This document shows, in pieces, positions 1 to 12,341 of a stretch of DNA of 64,000 nucleotides; positions within the stretch are counted from its first letter, which is position 1; each line of letters begins with the position of its first letter. The position numbers and the translations under genes were made by a program. The DNA comes from Capitella teleta (taxonomy: Eukaryota; Annelida; Polychaeta; Capitellidae), in the NCBI GenBank assembly GCA_000328365.1, contig KB298217.1:348351-412350 (forward strand), given 5' to 3'. The notes beneath the pieces were generated by a model, which worked only from the letters and a program-made list of their open reading frames with translations, was not told where the DNA came from and searched no databases.

Positions 1-3000
1 TCGGGATTCAGTGTTGTACATTCAGCCAGTTTTAAATAGCTCATATCTCAACCGTCATCATTAAACAAACTCATTCCAACCGCCGACTTAACCAAATAAA
101 TTCCCGTAACATTTCTCCCAGCGCTAGTCTTCTACGATTGATGGCGAGCACGGATTCCGGAGAAATTCACGAGGTTGGTTGCGAGGAAAGGTATTCATGG
201 CATGCCTCCAGCATCATCTATGCTCCTCTTGGTCGGTTGTATCCATTCGGACAGCTGTCAACCGAAAATCATGACAAACGCCCTCGGCACACATTCCAAC
301 CCGAGGTGGGCGAAAGTAGCAAACATTTGGGCGAACTTCACGTGGATGTATTGTAAAACTTTCTAATGGGTAGAACATGTATCTGGATTATAGATAAGAG
401 ATAAGAAAGGGGAAATAGTACACGATATGATCCATATGAATTCCCGGGTTATTCGACCTTGTAATTATGAGGTTGGATTGGGCGTGAGCCATGCTTCAAT
501 GTGGCGGTCTGTTTTAATGCCGAAATTCTTAAAAGACGAAATTGCGGAACAGTCCGAACACTAGTATATAGAGTGGATATATACGTCATCCATACCCCCA
601 CAAAGCAATTCTTTAGGTTACTATATATTGTGTCCTCATTAGGGATTTTCACTCCACAACAAATTTCAAAAATGTGGTTTACATTTACATGTGATGGTAC
701 TAGATAGTACATGTAATGCCGTATGGGGAAAACAACATTGCAATCAATGGCTATATAATCACAGAGGAGCTTTACTCATAAAATGAAAATTCGGAGAATC
801 AAGTTCAGTGTGTGGAATATTATCACATACTTCATGAATATCTCCATTCAACTCATGTACACAGTTGCTTGAACTTGCATCTCAAAAACAAACCAAAAAG
901 TGCCCTCCAAAAAGGACCGTCCTTGGACTGAAAAGAAACCCGATAGTCCATCAATGATTGATTATTCATTGTACCCGTCTTTTCTCTTTTCTCTTTTTTT
1001 TTTTTTTTTTTTTTTTCTCTCTGGGAATATTCTCGGAAATTCGAATGAGATCGAACCGATTGATCTCATTTGACACGTCTAATAGAAGGTTGTCAAAGGA
1101 ATATCAGTGAAGTGAGTTGTGCGCGCGCATATCATGTGCCACAATGCCCCCATGACACATGTTATCAGAGACCACCGGCCTGGTCGTGATAGAACTCAGC
1201 TCGATTAATTACGGGTGTATCTTTTTCAATTTCAATGTTGTCACGATTTGTCGTGCTGATGCATGAAATTTCATTATGCTGTCGAGGAAGAGCGAGCACG
1301 ATGGCTTTGTTTGCCGCAATCGGCTCCAACGTGGACACAAAATTAACCTAATTTTGTACGCAAACACGTTGACTTAATTTGGTGGAAATTTGATTCGAGT
1401 AAATACACTTTTGCTGAAACGGCATTTGATATGCTCAGAATCAGCCTAAAAAATTTAATGTGTATATTTCGAATGTGTATATTTCGTGGTATCTTGCTTG
1501 CTTTCATCTAATTGCCGCAAGATCTCTCGGGTGAAACGGCAGATTACAGCAGATTAGGTGTTGTATTGGTGACCGCGTTGCTGCTTCGTCAAACGCCCAG
1601 GGCATGCTTCTGTCGCTCTGCTGAGACCGTTGCTCTCTGCCTCCGCCCTTGCTCTCAACGTGAATCATATCACGTGTAGCCACAGCGAGATCTCACGAGA
1701 AAACCTATTGCGGGATCGCATTACTTCCGGTACGATATGCGTTGCTTCATCTCTTCCGGTGAATGCTGTGCATCAATCGGTTGACTCGTGAGTCTAGGGG
1801 TTACTTATATAACATATAAAAGAGGCACAATATAGAAGTTACGTGTGTCTTAAGTTGGCGCTGATTTACGCTCTGGATTCACTCATTTGCTCAACGCTGT
1901 ATGTAAATAAATAATCACAAGTGACGGTTGAGACTATCAATGTCTACAACGAACTTAATTACTGGGTGTTGCACATTGGTCGAAGCTGAGAAACGTGTTC
2001 ATTATGTTATAAACCGAACCCTATTTGGATAGTGTATATATGCACACACAGCCGCACCAACCTCTGCTCCATCTGCAGCGTGTTAATCAGCCCCTGATGT
2101 CTACAACCCTTGTTCCTCTTCTGGCTTCATTGCCGCTCGATTCGTTACAGCGAACTGTGTTTCTACGCTGATAAGTTCTCTCCTCTCGAGCGTCAATGAT
2201 TCTACATAAAATGGTAGCGTGAGCCACCTCGATGCAATACAACGAAGAGCATCATTCTCGTATTGCATCCGATGAATGCTCTTTTATCAAAAGTTCTTTA
2301 TTGGTGAGGATTAATTTAGTCCCCATTGACACGCGTAAATTTAAATTTGACCTCAATTATGATACAAACTGATTGTGCAAATGAAATAAACAAAATCGAA
2401 GTGGGTCTGTTTGTTGCTCTCTTCATTTTATCTTCTTGCGTAACCAACAAAGAAGCTGCGTCCATCTAATATCACATGACGGCTGTTTTCGTTTGACGTT
2501 CGATTTGCTACCGGATTGCCATATCCGGAACCCATCTCTGTGGAAGCACTTGCAGCCAGGAGTGCTGAGCAATGCAACAGCAATCGTCCCATCAATAATC
2601 AATGAGGCAAACCGTTTAAGGAAAAGATAAAGAGATGCTTCGTACGAACACTCTTCACAGGGGAAATTGGCGTTTCTTATTGTTGGGCGCGGAATGAGCA
2701 GAGGTGAAGTAATAACGTTACTGGAAAGGTTCTCTTTGGTGGTGAGTCAAACAATTGGTGCTGCATCTCACTGAAGGATGCGTGGGGCCGTACAGGTGTA
2801 TAATTAAGGTAGTCTACACTGAATTTCGATATTGACCCCTATTTTGTCCAAAAGATGATTGAAAAAGTCGGATTTTTGCGGGGGTTTTTTTTCTTATAAT
2901 TAGACGCACGAGACATCTCAAGTGCAAATTTCAACCATTCAGACCCAGAGGAAACCACTGGAAGCATAACGGTCCTCGCATAACTTGCTCACAGCTGAAA

Positions 3001-3600
3001 TCATAACGCACTTGTTGTTCTCCATAGGCACGTTATGAATGGCATGAATTGGCTTTTTGATCGAATGATGAAAAATCTGCCGGCATTTTTTATACACTTT
3101 TCTAGCGCAATTTCCGTGTTAACTTTATTTTTTGTCTATAGAATTCCATTTAATTGTCATCACAGCAATGTCAATATACAAGCAGCGTACTCGATTAAAA
3201 TTCGCCATCAAATGTTGCGAGAAAGTGTTACGAGAGGCCCACAAATCAAACGTTTGACACCCAAAATGAGCCTTTGACAGCGATATCAGTAGAAATGCGC
3301 TCAATCAGAAAATAATTATACCAGGGAAATAACAAAGCTACGTATGATCTTGTGAATAGTTGCTTTATCTCACCTCCAAATTCCACATCTCTAGTATTGC
3401 CCGTTCTATGTTTGGCCGAGAACTTTTCGAACAACTCTCGTAATTAGTGATGTCTGATTCACACTTGATGAGCTGGTTAATTGCACCTGTAGCATTTGGT
3501 GATATATGGCATTCATTTCGAACACTCCCTGTGCGTGTTACGTTGACATAATACGTGACATTAACATGATTATGAATGACGCGGTTTCTTGTACCCCATT
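1..3600. other. Gene-free stretch
   Basis: I see no supportable gene here. The short open frames have no recognisable product. The stretch contains a poly-T tract near 988-1016 and a perfect 15-bp tandem duplication at 1457-1471 and 1472-1486. It is AT-rich, like the rest of the intergenic DNA. Confidence 0.6.
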
Positions 3601-3635
3601 ATATTGCTAATGTTATAAATATCGAGGCATTCACC

Positions 3636-3857
3636 TGCAATGATACCTCACGAGTCACACAACACCTGTAGGCTGTTGCTCGTGTTTGCTGTGGGTATTT
3701 TGTGCCATTTTGTGGAGGTGATCATTGCTATTATCATAGATAAGTAGAAATTATAGATAAATCCTTGCTATTGCTCTCAATTCCAGCTCTTTGGTTGCAC
3801 TGCTTTATTGTGAGGTATCATTGCATCCATCTGCAATGATACTTTACGAGTCACACA
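3636..3857. mobile_element. Small inverted-repeat (MITE-like) element
   Basis: TGCAATGATACCTCAC at 3636-3651 recurs as a perfect 16-bp inverted copy at 3810-3825. A diverged direct copy, continuing into CGAGTCACACA as the first copy does, follows at 3832-3857. Inverted ends about 160 bp apart with an extra end copy are what nested or tandem MITE ends look like. No target duplication is clear, so the exact limits and the superfamily are open. Confidence 0.45.
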
Positions 3858-4019
3858 TGTGTGTTTACATGTACCTCATACGAGGGAACGCCAGGAATTT
3901 ATAGTATGTGTTATTGTACGAGAGCGAAATTCTATTTATAAAATTAAATTACATATATATTTTTAATTAAAACACTATATGGTGTTCGCGGAAATTCACT
4001 AAATCTCATGAAAAATTAC

Positions 4020-5195
4020 CTAACAAACAGAAAACAAACAGTACAATTCCTCTATGCTTCCTGTGACCTGTGGTGTCCCCCAAGGGTCTATCTATCCTCG
4101 GTCCATTGCTATTCCTCTTATACATCAAAGATTTACCCAATGCATTAAAATCATCCAAACCCATTATGTACGCAAATGACACAAATATATTTCACTCAGG
4201 AAAAAACATCGGCGAAATGACTGATACTCTCAATCAAGATTTAAAACTGCTATGTAAATATTTGAAATGTAACAAACTGTCACTAAATCTCTCCAAAACT
4301 CACTCAATGTTATTTTCTTTCAATATTTTCTTACATAGAACACCTCTTGCACTCAAAATTGAAGACTCGGGAATAGACACCGTCGAGTGCACAAGTTTTC
4401 TAGGTGTAAAAATAGACGACAAGCTCACCTTCTCGAAACATCTGAAGCACATTTCCAATAAAGTTTCAAAATCAATAGGTGTCATTTTCAAAGTATCAAG
4501 AATGGTAAGCCGACCAACGCTCATGATGCTCTATAATAGTCTAATCCTACCTTACCTACTGTAACATTATTTGGGGAACCGCTGCCGAAACCCTCATGAA
4601 TAGACTTTTTTGACTACAAACTAATGCCATTTTAATAATCTGTAATGTCCCTCGCTTGACACATACAGCACTACTTTTCCACGACTGCTACTGCTGACTG
4701 TGCACGACTTGCATATATACCGCACCTCTATCTTCATCTTCAAAAACTCTCATCATCTATTGCCTCCTCCTCCTCTCTTGCGAATCCTTGCTCTTTCTCC
4801 TCAGGTCCATGGTCTGGATCTAATAGACTAGATCCAAAACTAGATCCAACATCAATATGATTGTACCATTCTGTAGAACATTATTACGCCAGAAACCCCT
4901 TGCTTATATAATTCCTCATTTGTTCAATACCTTTCCCCAACTAATTATTCACAACCCACCAATAGGTATTGTAAAAAAAACCCTGTCAAAAGCACATTAA
5001 TTATTAGCAAATACATGTAATAGTCTATACCAATTCCTATTTCTATTTCTCAAATGATTGTACACATATTTCGTCTGTTTTCCCTGCTTTATTGTTCACT
5101 TTTGTAATTTCGTGGCGCATAAGCCTCCCTGGCTTCTGTCACAAATGCACTTGACATTCCTTTTTTTTTTCATTATATTCAATAAATGAAAAAAA
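4020..5195 (+). mobile_element. Truncated non-LTR retrotransposon (LINE), RT fragment and 3' end
   Basis: An open frame at 4070-4564 encodes the C-terminal half of a LINE reverse transcriptase: an ILGPLLFLLYIKDLP block, then MYANDTNIF, KLSLNLSKT, the FLGVKID thumb motif and LYNSLILPYL. The catalytic YADD box reads YAND, so one catalytic aspartate is lost. The conserved VPQGS block just upstream (about 4073-4092) is put out of frame by a 4-nt tandem duplication. Weak coding similarity runs on to about 4800, and a non-coding 3' tail ends near an AATAAA and A-rich end at 5181-5195. The 5' part (endonuclease) is missing. The motifs fit the Jockey superfamily, CR1/L2-like, but the clade is not certain. 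The copy is dead. Confidence 0.85.
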
Positions 5196-6960
5196 TTTAG
5201 AGTCAAAAATGAGTTGGTTTTGCTATCGGGATTCAATTTCAAAGCCTGTTCATGTCGTTTTAATGGGAAATATGTCCATATTGTACAAGGTCAGAAACCG
5301 CATCCCTCGTTTCTGTTTTTTTCTTCTTCTTCTTCTTCTTCTTAGTGGATGTTGTGGATGTGAAGGGAGAGATAATTGTAAAGTAAGCAGATATTTCTTA
5401 CAAGGTCTTGTTCGCAAGATGCGCTTTATCACTTTGAATCATGTTACCATTGTGAACTATTGGTTATAGCTTGGGATATATTTGTCCCATTCCCAATTTA
5501 TGTTGGTTTATGCAAGTTCTACAAGTAAGTCGGCAGAATTTGCACTCATCTATTCCTCAGTAAAATGATATCGACGCCCTTGACAGTAAAATGGACGCGA
5601 TCAACTTCGAAATGCTATCGCACCGAAATCTGAGTGATTTCCCCGGAAACGAGAGAAAAAAGAAAAGCGTCTGCTCTTCGCAATAATTCCTGGAAACTCG
5701 TTCGAGTTACATAGCACTGGATTTCATCTGCTATGAAACCCTTTTATTTTGTGATACTTTGATGACGACGCATGCGCAGGTCAGCCTTCTCTTGGGGTAC
5801 TGAATCAATGTCTTCTGCGACTGTCACTTCTTGTTAAGTTGTCCTTCGCGGCCGCTAGGAGAACCTTGTCACAATCAAGAATAGGCGGCGTTCGCGGTGA
5901 GAGAGCGCGCTCTTGATTAACTCCTTGCTCTGCGTGATGCGCAGTGGCCACACAAAAGAATTGCTTATACTCGATGCGTTCGCGAACGTCACCCGCAGAT
6001 GAGGTGCAGTAAAAATGGGGTAGAGAGGCACACCTGGCCATATATTGAACCCTGTGCCAAAGGTCATGACCCAATTCCCACTTGGAACGATTTGCCTTCA
6101 ATCGAAACCTGAGTATTCTGTCCGTTTTAGTTCGGGTTTATAGAAGAAATAACCTTTGATCACAACAGGCCATTGTTGTCATGGTGGGCCTATTCTTTAT
6201 GCCTTGCTGAAATGTGTTTTTGTTTTCGTTGTCGCTGAATTACGGCGTCATACATAATTGCCTCCGTTATTCACCAGTCATGTTTACAAACGTTCAAAGT
6301 GTATGCTCACGAAATGTGGTCATAAGCCGCATATGGCATTGAACCATTCTGTTCGGCGGCATTCACACATATATTAATATACGGTAACAGCGCATGGCTT
6401 GATGCTGCAGGCGGAAGTGTTGATGTCGTGAAAGAACTGCATAGTATGGCGGAAATGGCCGCAGGTATGTTGCTGCCACAGGTGAATGCAGGGGCATGTG
6501 TCCCCTCTTGAACACGCTGGTGTAGGAAATTCTGACCAGAAAAGCAAACCTTTTGTCGTAGGCCTACCTGTGAATAATGAGGGATCAACACCTGTACAAT
6601 AAAGCGCATTTGTTGGAGGTAAATGCTAAGGTAAACGCCGCTATTTATACCACTGCAAGTAATCCTTGGTATACATGTATTACGTAATGTCCGTACAGTT
6701 GGGCTACCTGTTGATATTATCGACCTTGTGTATGCCATTCCCATGAAACGAGTGTCGGCTCAGAGCTAATGAAAGTGATCAAAGAACGGATATTTTTAGA
6801 TGGCGATATCTTTGTTGTTCTGCTCTTATCTGTATTCAGAGGCAAACTTGTATTAATTAAGAGGCAATAATTATAATGCCATCAGAGCGGGAGGCAGTGT
6901 CAACTTTTGAAGGAAGACGTTTGTTAAAGCTCCCACTCTCCTTAGCCCACTTCCCCTCAA

Positions 6961-7209
6961 TGACGTCATAAACCTGGTTCACTTTCCGGGATTCCCACCA
7001 TGAGCGGATATTACGTCATGTTACCAACTGCAGGCCTAAATTGAATCCGTTCTCATTACGTCACAAAAATCTCACATGAGAGCAGCAACTTACGCGGCAA
7101 TCACGTAAAGACGGTAACGCAATATTGGGTCTAATTTTTTTCCTGAGATTGTTCGCCAGGGAAAAAATGAATGTATAAAAGAACTAATAAGAGTTCTCTA
7201 TGTGACGTC
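6961..7209. promoter_or_regulatory. Cluster of four CRE/ATF-like sites
   Basis: Two full palindromic cAMP-response elements (TGACGTCA at 6961-6968 and 7202-7209, the latter inside the 12-bp palindrome TGTGACGTCACA at 7201-7212) bracket two variant sites reading TTACGTCA (about 7011-7018 and 7056-7063). CREB/ATF bZIP proteins bind such sites in animals. No adjacent gene was identified, so a promoter or enhancer role is inferred only from the density. Confidence 0.4.
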
Positions 7210-10200
7210 ACAATAGGCTTTTGCCCATTGCCATCAGCAGAACCGGCACGAGGCACCTGCGGAATTTACAAATCGCACAAAAGACGCGGAGGGATACTCT
7301 GACTGGGATATGAAAGACCGCTCTACCTCTTTGCTAATGGCGCGAAGACAAAAAAAAAGAGTCCCCTCCCGCCCTTCCTCCCAGTTGAACATCGTTCTAC
7401 TTTTATCAGCCTCACACAATCCTTTCTCGGTCACGGAATCTCTTCTATAACTAGAACTCCTTTACTCTATTTATCTCCGAGTTTTTTTTTTTTTTTTTTT
7501 TTTTAATCTTGAGAAATACAGGAACACCATAATTCATAAACAGTATGAACCATGCGGTGTTTCTTTTAATCATCCCCCGGCAATCTGCACCCGCACCCCG
7601 TTGCTTCGTTCCTCCAATGCAACACCATCCCTCTTTAACTCTTCAAGGGCGTGTTTTGCAGTGAGTAATGAAGCCGTGGTGCCTTGAGCGGAGGTATTCC
7701 TGGGGTTTCTCTGCTGCAATTACTCAGACACTCAAGTGATTGGCGAATTAGGGTTTTCCGAGAGCTAGGACTCTTATAAGTTTAACGCAAAGAAATTGTG
7801 GTTTTGCCTGGAGGTCGCTTTAGTGTTGGTATGGAATAGGCATACGGTATGTTTAAAATGCATTCATTGTCTACCGTGTTGATCCTGTGTCATTTTGTCT
7901 GTGGTGTGATCTTCACTGATCGGTCAATTGGAATTACAAAGACTGGATGGCTGTAATGCTGTGATCATAACAAATTGTGTTAACATTAATTAACATTGTT
8001 CAAACCGGTATAAGCATGGTGGAATTATAGTGGGGTAGAGTTGAGTCATATAGGCCTAGTCCTCAATAGCACACTCCATGTATATGGACATATGTATGAA
8101 TAATTACATAAAAACAAGCTCGAATTTTCTCGTTATCCGATATGCAATATTCGGATAATGCACATCAGTAACTATAAACCTATGTCTGCATTATGTTTGG
8201 GTGAATGACTCAAATTAAAAACCAGCAATCATTCAAATACAAACTCTGACTCACAAATGTCCGGACAGGCCATCAATCACAATCGGTCGGTAAAATAATG
8301 AATTAATTAACGGTGGCTTTTAAGACGATCCATTATCTCTGTATCATTTTAATTGATCCAGCGAATAAGTTACAAGAAAGATTCATTGATGGGTGAAATA
8401 CTAAATTATGACTCATTGGTCTCTGGAATCTCAGACGGAAAGGGAAACGATCGAACCAATTATGTATATCAACTAAGGCTCAATATCATTGAGAGGAACA
8501 GTGAATGCTTTAGGCGGGAGATTATAACTCTTGATCACCACACAGCACTCGTTAAGCGACACGCATGCCGGTCGTAAAACATTATTAATATATAAAGCTT
8601 AGAGAACTGGGCTAGCAGCGGCTAGCTGGCCGCGGGGCTTCCCTGTCGCCACGGTAGTATAATATAGTACTGTATAGAGCCCCACCTGTGTCACCACGCT
8701 CCTAACGTGTCTTAGTTGCATATGCTGCGAAAGAGAGAAAAAAAAGTTGTGTTGCATCTGTTTATGACTGCTGCTTTGAACATGCAGACATGTCTTGACT
8801 CTGGAAAATCAGTCCATTTAATCACGATAAATTATTACTGATAAGCAATTTGTGATCACCGATCATTCCCACTGAGAATGCCAATGCCTATCGCATAAAA
8901 CGGGGTACACAGAAATAGATTTAATATCATACGAAATCAGCTTGTATACATGCATATACATGTACGTTTATACGTATGTCTCCATACTTTTAACTTAAAT
9001 AAAATAAGAGCACAAAAAAGCTCAATCTCGCTGAACTTCGATGGGTTTCGTTGAATTCCATCAGCGTTGTCAATCACAAGCGGGTTGAGAGGGAGTGGGG
9101 TGGGAACGATGCCGCGATGCTTAAGCAGGCGCAGTGGTCACCAGCCAGGCAGTGGCGCCGACAGGAATTGGCCAACAACACCTCCATTTAGAGCGAGGTG
9201 TGCTGGCATCAACGAATCGGATTATTGGCGACGGATAATAAGTGAGAAAACGTGCACCATCAGTTCCAATGGACATCACTTAGAGGAGCATGCGCATTGA
9301 GTCAAACAACCGCATCATGACATCCAGTAGTTACCGCGTTGGAGCAAGACGCAGCTCAGTTGTGACGTCGAACTCACCGGTGGCCATCCCCTTAGCAAAT
9401 CCTGCCCAACCAGCACCGACGGGGAATATCGATAACGCTGGACTATATGAGCTGGGTCTGCACTTCCTGGCCCGATTTACCATTCAAACTGCAACCGTAG
9501 CTCCGAGTATCATCCGGCGAAGACTCTCAGGTAGCCAGCGGTTGGACGTGTTGTGCTTTGTGGTTGTCTGTGCAAAGTGTATTGAGGTTTGTTCTCTTCT
9601 TGTCTCGGCATTCATCTTGCGTTTAATCCGCTTCAGTGGACGAAGCCGCAATATTGTACCGCTATGATATTGACTGAGCGATTCATTTGCGTATAGACAT
9701 TAGACACCTGTTAGGAGATTGAAGATGGTTTCAATGTCTCAACCCAACGAATAATAGATTATTTGTTCAGATTGTTGCCATTTAATCCTCGAGGACAGGT
9801 TGTTTTCCCTGCAGACAAAGGGGTCGATCACCCAAGGTCCTTGGTCATTCATTCTCGTTCTCATCCAAAAGAAGAATGCTGTATTGGTCGACTTGCTTCA
9901 TTGCATTTGGAATTCAAGTTGCACGCTTAGAGGAAGTCTTCTAATGGCACCCATTAGAAGCATATGAGCTTTGCGTCTTCTTTCTGTACAATCAGATGCC
10001 TAATTTCAGTGTACAAATGAGTGCAGATGAGAGTTCAAACAGAACCAACGCAGGTATGACTGATTGAACGACGCATGCGCATACACGGAACAAAAACTCA
10101 TTTGAAAGGTACCAGCACGATCGTTTTTTGTGTGTTCTTCCTGTTCGCCATATCAGTAAAACACATTTGTAAGATAAAATACTGATCATTATAAGGTTTT

Positions 10201-12254
10201 GTCAGCTAGTTTCCTGTACTGATAAAAGCAAATGCCAGTAAAAAAAATATAATCACATGGTAATTATGTCGAAGTAACAGCTAGTGGCTGTCGAGATTAC
10301 CTCGACGTGTATTCTTTGAGATAGATTAGAAAAAATCAAAAGGTAATAAGGGTCGAATAATTGCCATAATGTACAAATTACAATTTAAAGTAACCGACCC
10401 TTGCATTTGTAACAGTAATATAACTTTCTTTGTTTGAGCATCATTTGAGATAATGAGCACATCAAAATACTTTTGACTGCTTGATGCTTGGTCGTATAAG
10501 TGGCCCAGTCACGTGTTTGCAGTATAATAATGCTTATTTGGTAGTTCGAAATATTAAGATTATAATGAGTATGAGGAAGTATGAGTAAAAGAGAAACAAC
10601 ACTGCTATGTGTTCAACTCAACAACCGATTAATATTGACTTGAAAGGAATCATAGCAAATCTGTTGTATGAGTGTGTTCAACTCTAACCTGTTCAAACCG
10701 AACGCGAATCAAAATAAATTTAGTACATGTATATTATATAAAGCCTGCTAGTTTGTAGCCACATTGATAAGTGGCATAATAAATTTACAATCCATGCACG
10801 TGCGCATATAGATCCTATGCAAGTGTGGGCGTCAATGCAGGCCTAATTGGTCACAATCAATAACTCGCAATAATAAGAAGTACGATTATACCTCCACATA
10901 ATAATACCCAAGATTCCCTGATCACGACGAATGTGGATCTCGAGTGATCGAACAAGTGAACAACGCCTCAAAGCGCCGTGTTAGTTGCTCGCGACTCAAA
11001 TTGACAATCGCATCCGTGGCCAAGGTGCCAATTTTCTACTCTTGATTGAATTAAGGAAAGAGATAGGGTGGGACATTTGCACTCACAGGAGAAGCTAGTT
11101 GGTGTCCTGCGTCTCTGACAACATTTGACCAAGCAATCTGAGCAGTGTCTCTTTGCCCATCAGGTGCTGTGGCTAAAAGCCTCCGCTTCCCCGAGGCCAT
11201 TTACATTGCGGCGTAGCAGGCGATTGAGCACCCGTCTTTTCAGATGCCGTTATACGCGGAGAACAATCAGCGAATGTGTCAATCATGCCTGAGTTGCTTC
11301 CTCTGCAGCTGAGGTGGTTCGTAATTGGCACATGATATGTATCGCATTGTGCACTTCCATCGCTGTGTCAGTTGTATGTGGCAGGTATTAGTGGAATTGT
11401 GGGCTGATATTATGTAATGTTGTGTACGATGGGAGGTCGTGTTTGGTTTATAAAAATAGTTCTACGCTGTTGGAATTTGGATTGCGGAATAAGCCATTTG
11501 TGAGAGATAAGCCTACTGGTGTTGCCTTTCATCCCCCGGCGTGATAGCAATTCACAAGACTAGGATCATATTGGCCACCGGTGTCTCCAAATGCCTAAGT
11601 TAGACTCTCAATCACTATTGTATCCATGATGGTTGTAGTCACAGATAGGGAGACTACTGGCTGTTTCATGTGATGTACCGGCCAGGAAGACTAAGCGAGG
11701 CAAAGTGAGTTAACGGCTCCACCAACAGGCACTAACATCTCATCCTTGTTCCAAAAATAATAAATAAATATATATATAACAATGATAGAACGCCTATTCT
11801 GTTTGTCGAACCACTTATTTCTGACCGCGAACTTTCAATTAAATTCATTAAGTGTAAATACGATCGTCTTAATCTTTACTGTACAGCATTCGATGTTCTG
11901 ATCCAAAAATATACGCCGCATTCACTCGGTGCTGTTGGTCGTGATTTGGAAAAGAAGCAGCTGTCTGCTAGCTTCGGGGCATCTCTGAGTGGCGGACTGC
12001 CTATACAGGGTGTCTCAGAATTCTCTGTATAAGCACAATACACATTAATGTTTGCTTAAATCTTAATTATAGTATCATAGGAATCTTGTAAAGTTGTTAA
12101 ACATGCACAAACACGACAAGCGTTTACTTGTTTTACTTCTTATCAAAGATAACAGCATCAAAAGAGGCATAGAAATTAATAATTTGCAGCTTAACTATGT
12201 CGGCTTCCGAATCGGAATCGCAAGTAAAAATATTCTTAGAATTGATCCGTGGAG

Positions 12255-12341
12255 GATGATCTTCCCTAATTCGTTAATTACAATTTGCATTGACCATTGA
12301 TGATCTTCTTTAATTCGTTAATTACAATTGCATTGACCAAT
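12255..12341. repeat. 44-bp tandem duplication
   Basis: Two adjacent copies of a unit that begins GATGATCTTC and contains TAATTCGTTAATTACAATT, with few differences between them (12255-12298 and 12299-12341). This is a recent local duplication with no visible function. Confidence 0.8.

Noticed and set aside
6307-6744. 145-codon minus-strand open frame
   Set aside because: It overlaps the better-looking plus-strand stretch at 6326-6511 in antisense. Its composition (many Ser, Thr, Ile, Cys) looks like a shadow, and no motif is present.
9290-9667. 125-codon plus-strand open frame with a hydrophobic stretch
   Set aside because: The hydrophobic part is interrupted by Arg and Cys and does not read as a membrane helix of a known protein. 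There are no neighbouring exons.
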